This document shows positions 1-10,674 of a stretch of 64,000 bases of DNA, piece after piece. Both the position numbers and the translations under genes were made by a program. A model generated the notes under the pieces. That model was not told the origin of the DNA. It saw only the letters and a program-made list of their open reading frames with translations, and did no database searches. Source of the stretch: Acidovorax sp. NO-1 (lineage in GTDB: Bacteria > Pseudomonadota > Gammaproteobacteria > Burkholderiales > Burkholderiaceae_C); assembly GCF_000238595.1 (NCBI RefSeq), contig NZ_AGTS01000072.1, positions 1 to 64,000 of the forward strand, given 5' to 3'. How positions within the stretch are numbered: position 1 is the stretch's first letter; every line of letters starts with the position of its first letter.

Positions 1-245
1 ACAGCACTCGGCCCGTCACAGATCTGCGCCTTCAGCAACGCCGCGTTTTCTGCAGCATCGCATCGGTAGCGAAGCCCTCGACTATAGCACTGTTTTGGTG
101 ACAAGAAGGATGACCTCGCAGAAAAATCAAGGACGCCGCTGCCCTGACATGTACCCCATCAGCAGTACCCCATCAGCACGCTGCGTACTCTCACAGCGAG
201 GGTAGTCGCAGCTTACCCTCCGGGGCGACTGATAATTCAGCCCCT
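1..245. other. Non-coding left edge upstream of uup
   Basis: I see no convincing coding sequence here. The stretch is the leader of uup and may also hold the promoter of a divergent gene beyond the left edge. The one clear structure is an exact 14-bp tandem duplication at 151-178. A GATAAT hexamer at about 230-235 could be a -10 element for uup, but it lies so close to the ATG that the leader would be very short. Confidence 0.4.
151..178. repeat. 14-bp exact tandem duplication
   Basis: The unit GTACCCCATCAGCA occurs twice head to tail at 151-164 and 165-178, in the leader region of uup. It looks like a recent slippage duplication. No function is apparent. Confidence 0.8.
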
Positions 246-2144
246 ATGGCACTTATCACCTTACTGGACGCCCAACTCGCATTTGGGCATGTTGCATTGC
301 TGGACCACGCCGGCTTTTCTCTGGAATCTGCAGAACGTGTGGGTCTTATCGGCCGCAACGGAGCAGGCAAATCCTCGCTACTCAGGATTCTCGGCGGCCT
401 TGCGAAGCCGGACGATGGTTCACTGCAGGTTCAACAAGGGGTGCGGATCGCTTTTGTGGCCCAGGAGCCTTCTCTGGACCCGGACTCGACCATATTCAAA
501 GCGGCCTCGGAAGGACTGCAAAGGGTGATTGCGATCCGTGACCAGTACCTGTCGGGTGATGAAGGGCTCGACCTGAATGCGCTGCAGTCAGAGATTGAGG
601 CCTACGATGCATGGAACTGGGAGCAAAGGGTTGAGGAGACGCTGCAGCGCCTGCACCTCGACCCGGACGCGGTGGTGGGCACGCTCTCGGGCGGGACCAA
701 GAAACGCGTAGCTTTGGCACAGGCCCTGGTGGCCCGCCCCGATGTGCTGCTGCTGGATGAGCCCACCAACCATCTGGATCTGGATTCCATCGAATGGCTG
801 GAGGACCTCCTGCTCGACTTCCCTGGCAGTGTGGTCACCATCACCCATGACCGCTCGTTCCTCGACCGGGTGGCCACGCGCATTGTGGAGCTCGATCGCG
901 GGCAACTGCGCTCGTACCCGGGCAACTTTGCGCAATACCAGATCCAGAAAGAAGAACAGCTGGCACAGGAAGCCGTCATATCGGCCAAGGCCGATAAGCT
1001 TCTCGCGCAAGAAGAAGTCTGGATCCGGCGCGGCGTCGAAGCGCGACGCACCCGCAGTCAAAGCCGCATCACCCGCCTTGAGCATTTGCGGGCGCGGCGC
1101 GAAGCGCGGCGGGAGGTGGTCGGCAGCGTTCGCATGGATGTAGCAACCGGCGGCTCCAATGGCTATCAGGGCAAGATCGTGGCCGAGCTGACAGGCGTTG
1201 GCAAAACGTTCGGAGACAAGATCATTGTCCGTAACTTCACCGGAACCATCCTGCGCGGGGACAAGGTAGGCCTGATCGGCCCCAACGGGGCGGGCAAGAC
1301 GACGCTGCTCAAGATGATTCTTGGTGAACTGGCGTCTGACGAGGGCACCATCCGCCAGGGAGCGAACCTGCAGGTTGCATATTTCGACCAGATGCGCCAC
1401 GCCGTCAATCTGGATGCAACGCTGGAGGACTTCATCAGTCCAGGCAGCGAATGGATTGAAATCGGCAGCCAGCGCAAGCATGTCAAAAGCTACCTCAGCG
1501 ATTTCCTCTTTTCGCCGGCTCGTGCGCACTCTCCCGTGCGTTCGCTGTCTGGCGGGGAGCGCAACCGGCTGCTGCTGGCACGCCTTTTCGCACGCCCGGC
1601 CAATGTGCTGGTGCTGGATGAACCCACCAACGATCTGGACATTGATACGCTGGATCTCCTGGAAGAACTGCTGGAAAACTATGAAGGCACCGTCTTCCTG
1701 GTAAGCCATGACCGCACGTTCCTCGACAACGTGGTTACCAGCACCATTGCGTTTGAAGGTGATGGGCTGTGGCGCGAGTACGAGGGCGGCGTACAGGACT
1801 GGTTGCTGCAGTCGAAACGCAGCCGCACCCTCGGCGCATCCGCAGGCACTCCCAAGAAAGCCGAGTCGGATAATGGCAACAAAAAAGCCCCTCAGGGCTT
1901 ATCCAGCAAGCGCGAGCAGCTATCAAAAAAGAAGCTTAGCTACAAGGAGCAGCGCGAGCTGGAGCAACTGCCCGTGCAGATCGCCGCATTGGAGACCGAG
2001 CAACAGGCGCTGCAGGACGCGCTGGCTGATGGGAGTCTCTACAGCACCGACCCTGCCCGCGCCGCCGCCATGACAGCACGGGCGGGAGCGATCGAAGACG
2101 CGCTCATGACGGCCCTGGAGCGCTGGACAGCCCTCTCCGCCTGA
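246..2144 (+). CDS. uup: ABC-F family ATPase Uup
   Basis: Soluble twin-ATPase of the ABC-F class with no membrane segments. These proteins act on ribosomes; Uup is also linked to branched DNA and to suppression of transposon excision. The first cassette has Walker A GRNGAGKSS (about 36-44), signature LSGGTKKR (about 147) and Walker B LLLDEPTNHLD (about 168). The second has GPNGAGKTT (about 345), LSGGERNR (about 434) and LVLDEPTNDLD. A charged linker and coiled-coil tail (about 560-632), rich in Gln, Glu and Ala, is the Uup-type C-terminal domain that separates Uup from the shorter paralogues EttA and YheS. At 632 aa the length is normal. It converges on cheB and appears unrelated to the flagellar genes. 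Confidence 0.93.
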   Translation: MALITLLDAQLAFGHVALLDHAGFSLESAERVGLIGRNGAGKSSLLRILGGLAKPDDGSLQVQQGVRIAFVAQEPSLDPDSTIFKAASEGLQRVIAIRDQYLSGDEGLDLNALQSEIEAYDAWNWEQRVEETLQRLHLDPDAVVGTLSGGTKKRVALAQALVARPDVLLLDEPTNHLDLDSIEWLEDLLLDFPGSVVTITHDRSFLDRVATRIVELDRGQLRSYPGNFAQYQIQKEEQLAQEAVISAKADKLLAQEEVWIRRGVEARRTRSQSRITRLEHLRARREARREVVGSVRMDVATGGSNGYQGKIVAELTGVGKTFGDKIIVRNFTGTILRGDKVGLIGPNGAGKTTLLKMILGELASDEGTIRQGANLQVAYFDQMRHAVNLDATLEDFISPGSEWIEIGSQRKHVKSYLSDFLFSPARAHSPVRSLSGGERNRLLLARLFARPANVLVLDEPTNDLDIDTLDLLEELLENYEGTVFLVSHDRTFLDNVVTSTIAFEGDGLWREYEGGVQDWLLQSKRSRTLGASAGTPKKAESDNGNKKAPQGLSSKREQLSKKKLSYKEQRELEQLPVQIAALETEQQALQDALADGSLYSTDPARAAAMTARAGAIEDALMTALERWTALSA

Positions 2145-2172
2145 CCGACCGGGCCACGCGGTGAACTCCCTG

Positions 2173-2215
2173 CAGCCTGCCTTCGTCGTGGAGTACCCGC
2201 TGGCTTGGCAGGCTG
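2173..2215. terminator. Inverted repeat between convergent uup and cheB
   Basis: CAGCCTGCC (2173-2181) and GGCAGGCTG (2207-2215) are a perfect 9-bp inverted repeat with a 25-nt loop, sitting in the gap between the two convergent stop codons. It could help end transcription from both sides, but no T-tract follows, so this is only a candidate. Confidence 0.3.
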
Positions 2216-2227
2216 AACCGCCGTGCG

Positions 2228-3325
2228 TCAGATGCGGTGGTGCAGGCGGTCTGTCGCACCGCGCAGGCGCGCTATCAAAGCGGGCGCAATCTGACCCAGA
2301 GGCAGTACTTCATCCGCGGCGCCATGGGCAATGGCCTCGCGCGGCATGCCAAAGACAATGCAGGATGCTTCGTCCTGCACGTAGTTGTAGCTGCCCGCAT
2401 CTTTCATCTCCCGCATCGCAGCCGCGCCATCGTTGCCCATCCCGGTGAGCATGATGCCGAAGGCATTGCGCCCCACCACAGCAGCAGCGGACTTGAAGAG
2501 CACTTCCACCGAAGGTTTGTGGCGATTCACAGCTGGACTATCGTCGACCACAGCCACATAGTTCGCCCCACTGCGTGCGACCCGAAACTGGGTGCCTCCC
2601 GGTGCAATGTAGGCGTGGCCCGGCAGAATCCGCTCGCCATTGGCCGCTTCCTTGACCGTGATCTGGCACAGCCCGTTCAACCGCGCGGCAAAGCTGGTGG
2701 TGAAACCTGGGGGCATGTGCTGGGTGATGACAATGGCCGGCGAATCCGCGGGCATGTGCACGAGCACTTCCTTGATTGCCTCAGTGCCACCCGTCGAAGC
2801 CCCGATACAGATCAATTTTTCGGTAGACAAGCGCCCCAGGAGGGCTGAGGCAGGCGGGGCCACCGCCACGCCCGCGGCACTCGCGCCAGCGGTGGCCTCG
2901 CGCGCAGGCGCACGGCGCACCTGGGCCACAGCGGCCACCCGTATCTTCTCCACAATCTGCGTCGCAAGCTCGTTCAGACCGCTGGCCAGACCCACCCGAG
3001 GCTTGGCCACGAAATCCACCGCACCCAGTTCCAGCGCCTTCATGGTCACTTCAGCGCCGCGCTCCGTCAGGGTGGAAATCATCACCACAGGCATAGGACG
3101 CAGCCGCATCAGCCGCCCCAGAAAGTCGATCCCGTCCATGCGCGGCATCTCCACATCGAGGGTGATGACGTCGGGATTGAGCTCACGAATCATTTCGCGC
3201 GCCACCAGCGGATCGTTGGCCGTGCCGATGCACTCCATGTCCCGCTGCCGGTTGATGATCTCGGACAGCAGACTTCGGACCAATGCCGAATCGTCCACCA
3301 CGATCACCCGGATTTTCCTGCTCAT
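2228..3325 (-). CDS. cheB: CheB, chemoreceptor glutamate methylesterase/deamidase
   Basis: Removes methyl groups from receptor glutamates and deamidates receptor glutamines, resetting adaptation when phosphorylated by CheA. The N-terminal receiver domain has VVDDSA (residues 9-14), the phosphorylated Asp57 in LDVEM, and the conserved Lys in FVAKPR. A variable Ala/Pro linker (about 135-165) joins it to the esterase domain. The catalytic triad is visible: Ser177 in GASTGG, His203 in TQHMPPGF and Asp299 in GMGNDG. At 365 aa it is a normal length. It is the last gene of the che operon, 19 bp after cheD, and converges on uup. Confidence 0.97.
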   Translation of the reverse strand: MSRKIRVIVVDDSALVRSLLSEIINRQRDMECIGTANDPLVAREMIRELNPDVITLDVEMPRMDGIDFLGRLMRLRPMPVVMISTLTERGAEVTMKALELGAVDFVAKPRVGLASGLNELATQIVEKIRVAAVAQVRRAPAREATAGASAAGVAVAPPASALLGRLSTEKLICIGASTGGTEAIKEVLVHMPADSPAIVITQHMPPGFTTSFAARLNGLCQITVKEAANGERILPGHAYIAPGGTQFRVARSGANYVAVVDDSPAVNRHKPSVEVLFKSAAAVVGRNAFGIMLTGMGNDGAAAMREMKDAGSYNYVQDEASCIVFGMPREAIAHGAADEVLPLGQIAPALIARLRGATDRLHHRI

Positions 3326-3344
3326 TTTTTAACCCACGCTTTCC

Positions 3345-4094
3345 TCAAAACAGATCCACAGAGCCGCCCGAGGTGGTTTTTGCCACGGTCACCGCATTGC
3401 CCCGCACCTCCTGGGCCACCAGGGCTTCGGGGTGCGCGTGGGCAAGCCGCTTGACCATGGCCTTGCCGGTTACCGGGAAAAACACCACCTTGCGCGGATA
3501 GATGTCCAGCACGTCCTCGGAAACGATAGGGATGCGCTCCGTGTGCAGGTAGTTCAGTACAAAGTTGGTATTGCGCTCGCCCACGTTCATCGTGGTGAAG
3601 TTGTGCATGACCTGCGCTCCACCAAAAATCTTGGCCTGCATCGTCTCGCGGCGAGCTCCCAGCTTGAGCATTTCATTGATCAACAACTCCATGGCGTACG
3701 AGCCATAGCGCCCCGATGCATCCGCCATATCGCCATCAGGAAGCATGAAATGGTTCATGCCACCTATTCGCGCACGGCTGTCCCACAGGCAGGCCGCAAT
3801 GCATGACCCCAGCACGGTCATGATGATCATGTTCTCGTTGGCAACAAAGTACTCGCCAGGAAGTACCTTCACCGCGTTGTGCTGGAAGTGGTGGTCCAGA
3901 TAGAAGAACGCAGCTTCTCCAGGCTTTCTGCTCCCGGCCTTGAGCTCCTGCAAGGAAGAATCGCGCGCGGGTCCGGAGCCGGCAGCATAGATGTCTGCAC
4001 TCAAGGGGGCGATGCGCGGCGCTCGGCGGCGCTCGGGCGTGCCTGGCGAGGCATTGTCTTGGGGCGGGAAGGAGCCTGGAGGAGTTTGCGTCAT
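3345..4094 (-). CDS. cheD: CheD, chemoreceptor glutamine deamidase
   Basis: Deamidates specific receptor glutamines during adaptation. The core around residues 70-120 contains TVLGSCIAACLWD and GGMNHFMLPD. These give the catalytic Cys98 and His115 with the 17-residue spacing seen in the Thermotoga enzyme. The protein is 249 aa, longer than minimal CheD because of a low-complexity, basic N-terminal extension of about 60 residues. Its last residues are GGSVDLF. The 148-aa protein encoded at the promoter end of the same operon ends in almost the same tail, which suggests a shared docking peptide. It sits between cheR and cheB. Confidence 0.95.
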   Translation of the reverse strand: MTQTPPGSFPPQDNASPGTPERRRAPRIAPLSADIYAAGSGPARDSSLQELKAGSRKPGEAAFFYLDHHFQHNAVKVLPGEYFVANENMIIMTVLGSCIAACLWDSRARIGGMNHFMLPDGDMADASGRYGSYAMELLINEMLKLGARRETMQAKIFGGAQVMHNFTTMNVGERNTNFVLNYLHTERIPIVSEDVLDIYPRKVVFFPVTGKAMVKRLAHAHPEALVAQEVRGNAVTVAKTTSGGSVDLF

Positions 4095-4123
4095 GGATGC
4101 TAGGTGCTATGCGACATGGCAAC

Positions 4124-5020
4124 TCAGCGGCGCTCGTAGACCGTTTTGCCGCGCAAGGTAAACAAGTCTCTGGATTCGCTAAAGTTTTCGGCATGACCCA
4201 CAAACAGCATGCCGCCTGGCTTGAGGACTCGATGAATCCTTTCCAGCACGCGCCGCTGTGTGGGTGCGTCAAAGTAGATCATCACGTTGCGGCAGAACAC
4301 AACGTCGAAAGGCTCCTTGAACGGCCAGTCGTCACGGATGAGATTCACACTCATGAAATCAATCACCCGGCGCAGCTCGGGCTTGACCCGCACCATGCCC
4401 AGGTTACCGGCTTTCCCACGCAAAAAAAACTTCTGGAGGCGTTCCGGACTCAGACCCTTGAGACTGTCCAGGCGATACACCCCCTGTGCCGCCGTCGCCA
4501 GCACCCGGGAATCAATGTCACTGGCCGTCAGCTTGAAAGACGTATTGGGGCCGAGGGCCTCGAACGCTGTCATGACAATGGAATAAGGCTCTTCCCCCGT
4601 CGACGCAGCGTTGCACCACACCCGCCAGCTGGCCGATGGCTTCGTTCGAAGATGCGACGCAAAGATCTCGAAGTGGTGCTGCTCCCGGAAAAAGGCCGTG
4701 AGGTTGGTGGTCAGTGCGTTGACAAACTCCTGCCACTCCGGGCCGTCATGTGTCTCCAGCCACCCCAGGTAGTCATGAAAACTGTTGTGCCCGGTGTCTC
4801 GCAGCCGACGGGACAGACGGCTGTACACCATCGCATGCTTGCCATCGTGCAGGCTGATGCCCGCGCGCTGATAGATCAGCGCCTGAACGCGGGCGAAATC
4901 CGCATTGGTCCAGACGAACTCGCGCCCCTGCGCCAGTGGCCCGGGGGGCGTGGGGCCATCCGCATCCGCACGCGAAGCGGAATTCCTGACAGTAGTTGAT
5001 GCACTCGGGGGTTGGGCCAT
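4124..5020 (-). CDS. cheR: CheR, chemoreceptor glutamate methyltransferase
   Basis: Transfers methyl groups from S-adenosylmethionine to receptor glutamates, opposing CheB. An alpha-helical N-terminal domain (about 30-110) is followed by the SAM-binding domain with NAASTGEEPYSI (the SAM loop), a DIDSRVL acidic turn and VVFCRNVMIYF, all CheR hallmarks. Length is 298 aa. The ATG at 5020 opens a short Ser/Thr/Pro-rich tail before the first conserved helix; a later start is possible. It lies between cheW and cheD in the operon. A run of six G's (4943-4948) falls in the N-terminal tail without breaking the frame. Confidence 0.96.
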   Translation of the reverse strand: MAQPPSASTTVRNSASRADADGPTPPGPLAQGREFVWTNADFARVQALIYQRAGISLHDGKHAMVYSRLSRRLRDTGHNSFHDYLGWLETHDGPEWQEFVNALTTNLTAFFREQHHFEIFASHLRTKPSASWRVWCNAASTGEEPYSIVMTAFEALGPNTSFKLTASDIDSRVLATAAQGVYRLDSLKGLSPERLQKFFLRGKAGNLGMVRVKPELRRVIDFMSVNLIRDDWPFKEPFDVVFCRNVMIYFDAPTQRRVLERIHRVLKPGGMLFVGHAENFSESRDLFTLRGKTVYERR

Positions 5021-5119
5021 ATTGATCGTACGACGGGATATCCTGTTCGCTCCTAGAGATCTTCAAGCCACACCTGCATATCTGCAGGCCGTGAATCCAC
5101 CACGGTCGTCAAACAGGCC

Positions 5120-5608
5120 CTATTCGTTCGACGCCACCAATCCCATGTCGAGACCGGACATGAGTTTCTCGATGTCGAGCAGGATCAGCATGCGCTCGCC
5201 CACCGAACCCAGCCCCAAAATGCAGCTGTTATCAATGGCGCTTTCAATGTCGGGGGCGGAACGAATGCTTTCCGGCGTGAGCTCCATTACGTCACTGACG
5301 GAGTCCACCACGATGCCGACCACACGATTGCGAAGGTTCAGGATGATGACCACCGTAAAGCTGTTGTAGTCAGCCTGCGCACAGTTGAATTTGAGGCGCA
5401 TATCCACAATGGGCACGATCGTTCCACGCAGATTGACCACCCCTTTGATGAAAGGAGGGGCGTTCGCAATCCGTGTAGGAGGCTCGTACCCCCGGATCTC
5501 CTGCACTTTCAGGATGTCGATCCCGTACTCTTCCTGATCGAGACGGAATGTCAGATATTCACGGGTGCCCGTGGGTACCGCTGCTGCGGTGTTGGCCATC
5601 ACACTCAT
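5120..5608 (-). CDS. cheW: CheW, receptor-kinase coupling protein
   Basis: Adaptor that links receptors to CheA in the signalling array. The single CheW domain has FRLDQEEYGIDILKVQEIRGY near the start, then FIKGVVNLRGTIVPIVD and VVDSVSDVMEL. I place the start at the ATG at 5608, giving 162 aa beginning MSVMANTA. An AAAGGAG ribosome site lies just upstream, and the 19 extra codons of the longer frame are not CheW-like. It lies about 54 bp downstream of cheA on the same strand. Confidence 0.96.
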   Translation of the reverse strand: MSVMANTAAAVPTGTREYLTFRLDQEEYGIDILKVQEIRGYEPPTRIANAPPFIKGVVNLRGTIVPIVDMRLKFNCAQADYNSFTVVIILNLRNRVVGIVVDSVSDVMELTPESIRSAPDIESAIDNSCILGLGSVGERMLILLDIEKLMSGLDMGLVASNE

Positions 5609-5661
5609 GGTGCATCTCCTTTCATGACAGCGCTGCGCTATGGAGCCGCAGGCGCCTAAAC

Positions 5662-7842
<2,181 letters not shown>

Positions 7843-7881
7843 CGTGGGCTCCTGTGTATTGGTGGTCCCGAACAACCCGAC

Positions 7882-8244
7882 TCAGCGGATCACTTTCTGG
7901 ATGACTTCAATAAGCCGGTTGGGATCGAAAGGCTTGACCAGCCAGCCCGTCGCCCCTGCAGTTCGACCCGCCTGCTTCATCTGATCACTGGACTCGGTTG
8001 TGAGGATCAGGATGGGAATGGTCTTGAATTTGGGGTTTTCTCTCAGCTTGCGGGTGAGGCCGATACCATCGAGACGCGGCATGTTCTGGTCCGCCAGCAC
8101 AAGATGGATCTCATGGCTCTCGGCCTTTTCCAGGGCGTCCTGCCCGTCCACCGCCTCCACCACGTGGTATCCGGCACCCGTGAGAGTGAATGACACCATT
8201 TTTCGCATGGACGGTGAATCATCTACGGCAAGGATCGATTGCAT
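7882..8244 (-). CDS. CheY-type single-domain response regulator
   Basis: Stand-alone receiver domain of 120 aa in the cheA operon. It has acidic AVDDSPSMR, the phosphorylated Asp52 in LADQNMPRLDG, the Thr/Ser switch in ILTTESS and the Lys of LVKPFDPNR. The start is the ATG at 8244, behind a GGAG site; the longer frame begins at a TTG inside that site. It differs from the canonical CheY at 41274: it has QNMPRLDG rather than INMPNMNG, and it resembles the second CheY often found beside cheA. It could be a phosphate sink or act on a target other than FliM, but the sequence does not settle which. Confidence 0.9.
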   Translation of the reverse strand: MQSILAVDDSPSMRKMVSFTLTGAGYHVVEAVDGQDALEKAESHEIHLVLADQNMPRLDGIGLTRKLRENPKFKTIPILILTTESSDQMKQAGRTAGATGWLVKPFDPNRLIEVIQKVIR

Positions 8245-8293
8245 GTAAGGCTCCAACTGACTTGAATAGAGAGGTTAACCAGTTACTTGATGT

Positions 8294-8740
8294 TCAAAAC
8301 AGGTCGATAGAGCCTGCATCCATCTCGCTTTGAGTGACGGGATTGGGCCGGTCGGGGGCCATTTCTGCAAATGGCGCGGCCTCTTCGCCATCTTCATTAC
8401 CCATGGCCTCGGAGGCCAGCCGGAACGCGCACCCCTGCAATACCTTGGTGGTGTGCCATATCAACTGCGACGCCATGTCCTGGAACTGCAGTTCGGTCAC
8501 CGCACTGCGCAGAGCCGCACGGGCGGCAATCAACTCGGGAGAATCGGCGACAACGGTATCAGTCAGCACGGCATTGGCTTCGCCAAAACGCTCCAGCAGA
8601 TTGTCTGTAGCGTGGTTGAGCAAACCCTCGAGGCGATGCAGATCATGCATGACAACCAGCAACGAATCCTGCAGTTCTGCCGCCACCATGACAGGAACCT
8701 GGACAGCAGGTCCTCCAGATGTTGTTAGCGTAGATTGCAT
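8294..8740 (-). CDS. Small CheZ-like protein of the che operon
   Basis: Predicted soluble, mostly helical protein of 148 aa at the promoter end of the operon. The segment LQFQDMASQLIWHTTKVL (about 93-110) resembles the FxDLTGQ helix of CheZ-type phosphatases. The classical CheZ is encoded separately at 41665, so this would be a divergent relative or a structural chemotaxis protein. It lacks the CheZ C-terminal CheY-binding helix and instead ends in DAGSIDLF, almost the same as the tail of CheD (GGSVDLF). I cannot name it; a role in dephosphorylating or scaffolding the adjacent CheY is inference from position and motif. Confidence 0.6.
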   Translation of the reverse strand: MQSTLTTSGGPAVQVPVMVAAELQDSLLVVMHDLHRLEGLLNHATDNLLERFGEANAVLTDTVVADSPELIAARAALRSAVTELQFQDMASQLIWHTTKVLQGCAFRLASEAMGNEDGEEAAPFAEMAPDRPNPVTQSEMDAGSIDLF

Positions 8741-8863
8741 CGTTTCTCCATCGCAGCACGCAGCAGCAAAGCACGCAAAATTGACCCGCCCAAGATCCCC
8801 AGGCCCGTGTGCACCGTGGTGTCACCATCCATTGGACGCCGACGCCGAAACCCTCCCAATCGG

Positions 8864-8881
8864 ACAAACACCCTTGTTTGT
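8864..8881. promoter_or_regulatory. Palindrome in the divergent che / kinase region
   Basis: ACAAACA (8864-8870) and TGTTTGT (8875-8881) are a perfect 7-bp inverted repeat with a 4-nt spacer. It overlaps the candidate -35 hexamer of the downstream kinase gene, so it could be an operator. Confidence 0.4.
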
Positions 8882-8901
8882 TCCAATTTGTATCCTATGA
8901 T
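8874..8901 (+). promoter_or_regulatory. Candidate sigma-70 promoter of the kinase-regulator pair
   Basis: TTGTTT (8874-8879), a 16-bp spacer and TATGAT (8896-8901) form a reasonable vegetative promoter. Transcription would begin only a few bases before the ATG at 8911, giving an almost leaderless message; no clear ribosome site is present there. Confidence 0.4.
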
Positions 8902-8910
8902 AGCGCTCCT

Positions 8911-10023
8911 ATGGTCACCATAGCACCAGACCGGCATCTGAGAGTTCTGCATCTTGAAGATTCACCGGCAGACCACGAGCTGACCACACTGGTTCTCCGC
9001 AGGGCCGACCTGCGGTGTGATTTACGGCGTGTAGACACGCTCGCCGAGTTCCAGCATCTCATCGACGCTCATATTTTTGATGTCATCCTGGCAGACTACC
9101 GGCTGCCAGGCTTCACCGCGCTGGACGCTTGGGCGTATGTAGCGCAAAAGCCGCAACACCCACCCTTTATCCTGCTTTCGGGCGCGATCGGCGAAGCCGC
9201 AGCCGTTGATGCGATTCGCTTGGGTATTGCCGACTATCTGCTCAAAGACAACCTTCAGCGCCTGCCGCACGTAGTCGCGCGCGCGCTGGAGGTGCATGAG
9301 GCACGCCAGGCGCGGGAGCAAGCCTCGGCCGAGCTGGAGGCTTCCCAGCGCTGCCTGGCGGAACTGACGGAACACCTGCAAACATCGATTGAGCAGGAAC
9401 GTGCATCCATCGCCCGCGAGATCCATGACGACATTGGAGGCGCGTTGACTGCCGTGAGGTTCGATGTAGCCTGGATCGGCCGTCACAGCACCGACCCGGA
9501 AATGCGGGAACACGCCGCTTCGGCGGCCGAGATGTTGCAACACGCCATTGGCGCCAGCCAGCGCATCATGATGAACCTGCGCCCCCCGATCCTGGAGCAA
9601 GGGCTGGTGGCAGCAGTGCAGTGGCTTGCTGCAGGATTCGAGCGCCGCTCGGGGGTCGCTGCACGCGTTATCAGTAGCAGCGAAACCATTGAAGCCACCG
9701 CCGCTGTCCAGCTCGTCGCGTACCGAACGGCGCAAGAGGCCCTGACCAACATTTCCAAGCACGCAGAATCGAGCGCGGTGCGCATTGATCTCTCGGACAG
9801 GGAGGGCGTGCTGACACTGGAAATTACCGATGACGGCAAGGGTATTGATCCCGCAATGCTCAATAAGCCCAAGGCCTTCGGGCTGAAGGGCCTGCAAGAG
9901 CGCGCCCGTACCGTCGGAGGCTGGCTCGATATCAGCAGCCGGCCCGGCCAAGGCACCTCCGTCATCCTTTCCATACCGCTAACATCAGCACCCACCCAAC
10001 CCGTCTCTGGAGATGCACATTGA
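8911..10023 (+). CDS. Soluble hybrid histidine kinase (REC - HisKA_3 - HATPase)
   Basis: A 370-aa protein with no membrane segment. The receiver domain comes first (about 8-125): HLEDSPADH, phospho-acceptor Asp62 in LADYRLPG and LLKDN. It is followed by a coiled-coil linker and a NarX/DegS-type dimerisation helix with the autophosphorylated His172 in IAREIHDDIGGAL. The ATPase domain has QEALTNISKHA and DDGKGID. I start it at the ATG at 8911, since the 34 codons upstream do not resemble any domain. The input would come through its own receiver domain rather than a sensor. Its stop overlaps the start of the NarL-type regulator, so the two surely form a pair. The output is unknown; position suggests motility control. 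Confidence 0.88.
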   Translation: MVTIAPDRHLRVLHLEDSPADHELTTLVLRRADLRCDLRRVDTLAEFQHLIDAHIFDVILADYRLPGFTALDAWAYVAQKPQHPPFILLSGAIGEAAAVDAIRLGIADYLLKDNLQRLPHVVARALEVHEARQAREQASAELEASQRCLAELTEHLQTSIEQERASIAREIHDDIGGALTAVRFDVAWIGRHSTDPEMREHAASAAEMLQHAIGASQRIMMNLRPPILEQGLVAAVQWLAAGFERRSGVAARVISSSETIEATAAVQLVAYRTAQEALTNISKHAESSAVRIDLSDREGVLTLEITDDGKGIDPAMLNKPKAFGLKGLQERARTVGGWLDISSRPGQGTSVILSIPLTSAPTQPVSGDAH

Positions 10024-10649
10024 TACATGTGGTCCTGTGCGATGACCATGCCGTGTTGCGGCGCGGGATACGCGACACGCTGGCCGACGCGCCTGATATC
10101 CAGGTGACCGGCGAGGCCGGGGGCTATTCCGAGCTGCGCGAAGTGCTGCGCTCTGCGCCGTGCGACGTCCTCCTCCTGGACCTGAACATGCCGGGCCGAA
10201 GCGGCCTGGAGGTGCTGACCAGCCTGCGCGAAACCCACTCGGCCATCAAGGTGCTCGTAGTATCGATGTACCCGGAAGACCAATACGCCTTGCGGTGCCT
10301 GAAGGCTGGTGCCCAAGGGTATGCCAACAAGGCGGGCGATCCCGTCGAGCTGATCTCCGCCGTGCGCACGGTCATGCAAGGGCGCAAGTACCTCACGGCG
10401 GAGGTGGCACAAATGCTGGCCGACAGCCTCGCGCAACCTGCGCTGGAGGCTCCACACACCGCCCTGTCCGAGCGGGAGCTTCAGACACTGGTGAAAATTG
10501 CGTCCGGACGCAGGTTGTCGGATATCGCGGAGGAGTTGATGCTCAGCCCCAAGACGGTCAGCGTGTACCGCGCGCGCGTTCTGGAAAAGCTCAAGCTCTC
10601 CAACAACGCAGAACTCACCGTTTACGCCATTCGCAACCAATTGGTCTGA
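10020..10649 (+). CDS. NarL/FixJ-type response regulator
   Basis: Partner of the preceding kinase. The receiver domain (1-120) has VVLCDDH, the phosphorylated Asp54 in LLLDLNMPGRSG and the Lys of YANKAGDP. The DNA-binding domain (about 145-205) is LuxR-type: LSERELQTLVKIASGRRLSDIAEEL, then the recognition helix region SPKTVSVYRARVLEKL. Length 209 aa. Translation starts at TTG 10020, overlapping the kinase stop by 4 bases with GGAG upstream; GTG 10029 is the alternative. Targets cannot be read from sequence. Confidence 0.9.
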   Translation: MIHVVLCDDHAVLRRGIRDTLADAPDIQVTGEAGGYSELREVLRSAPCDVLLLDLNMPGRSGLEVLTSLRETHSAIKVLVVSMYPEDQYALRCLKAGAQGYANKAGDPVELISAVRTVMQGRKYLTAEVAQMLADSLAQPALEAPHTALSERELQTLVKIASGRRLSDIAEELMLSPKTVSVYRARVLEKLKLSNNAELTVYAIRNQLV

Positions 10650-10674
10650 CTGCGCACCCTGATCCAGTCCCGGC

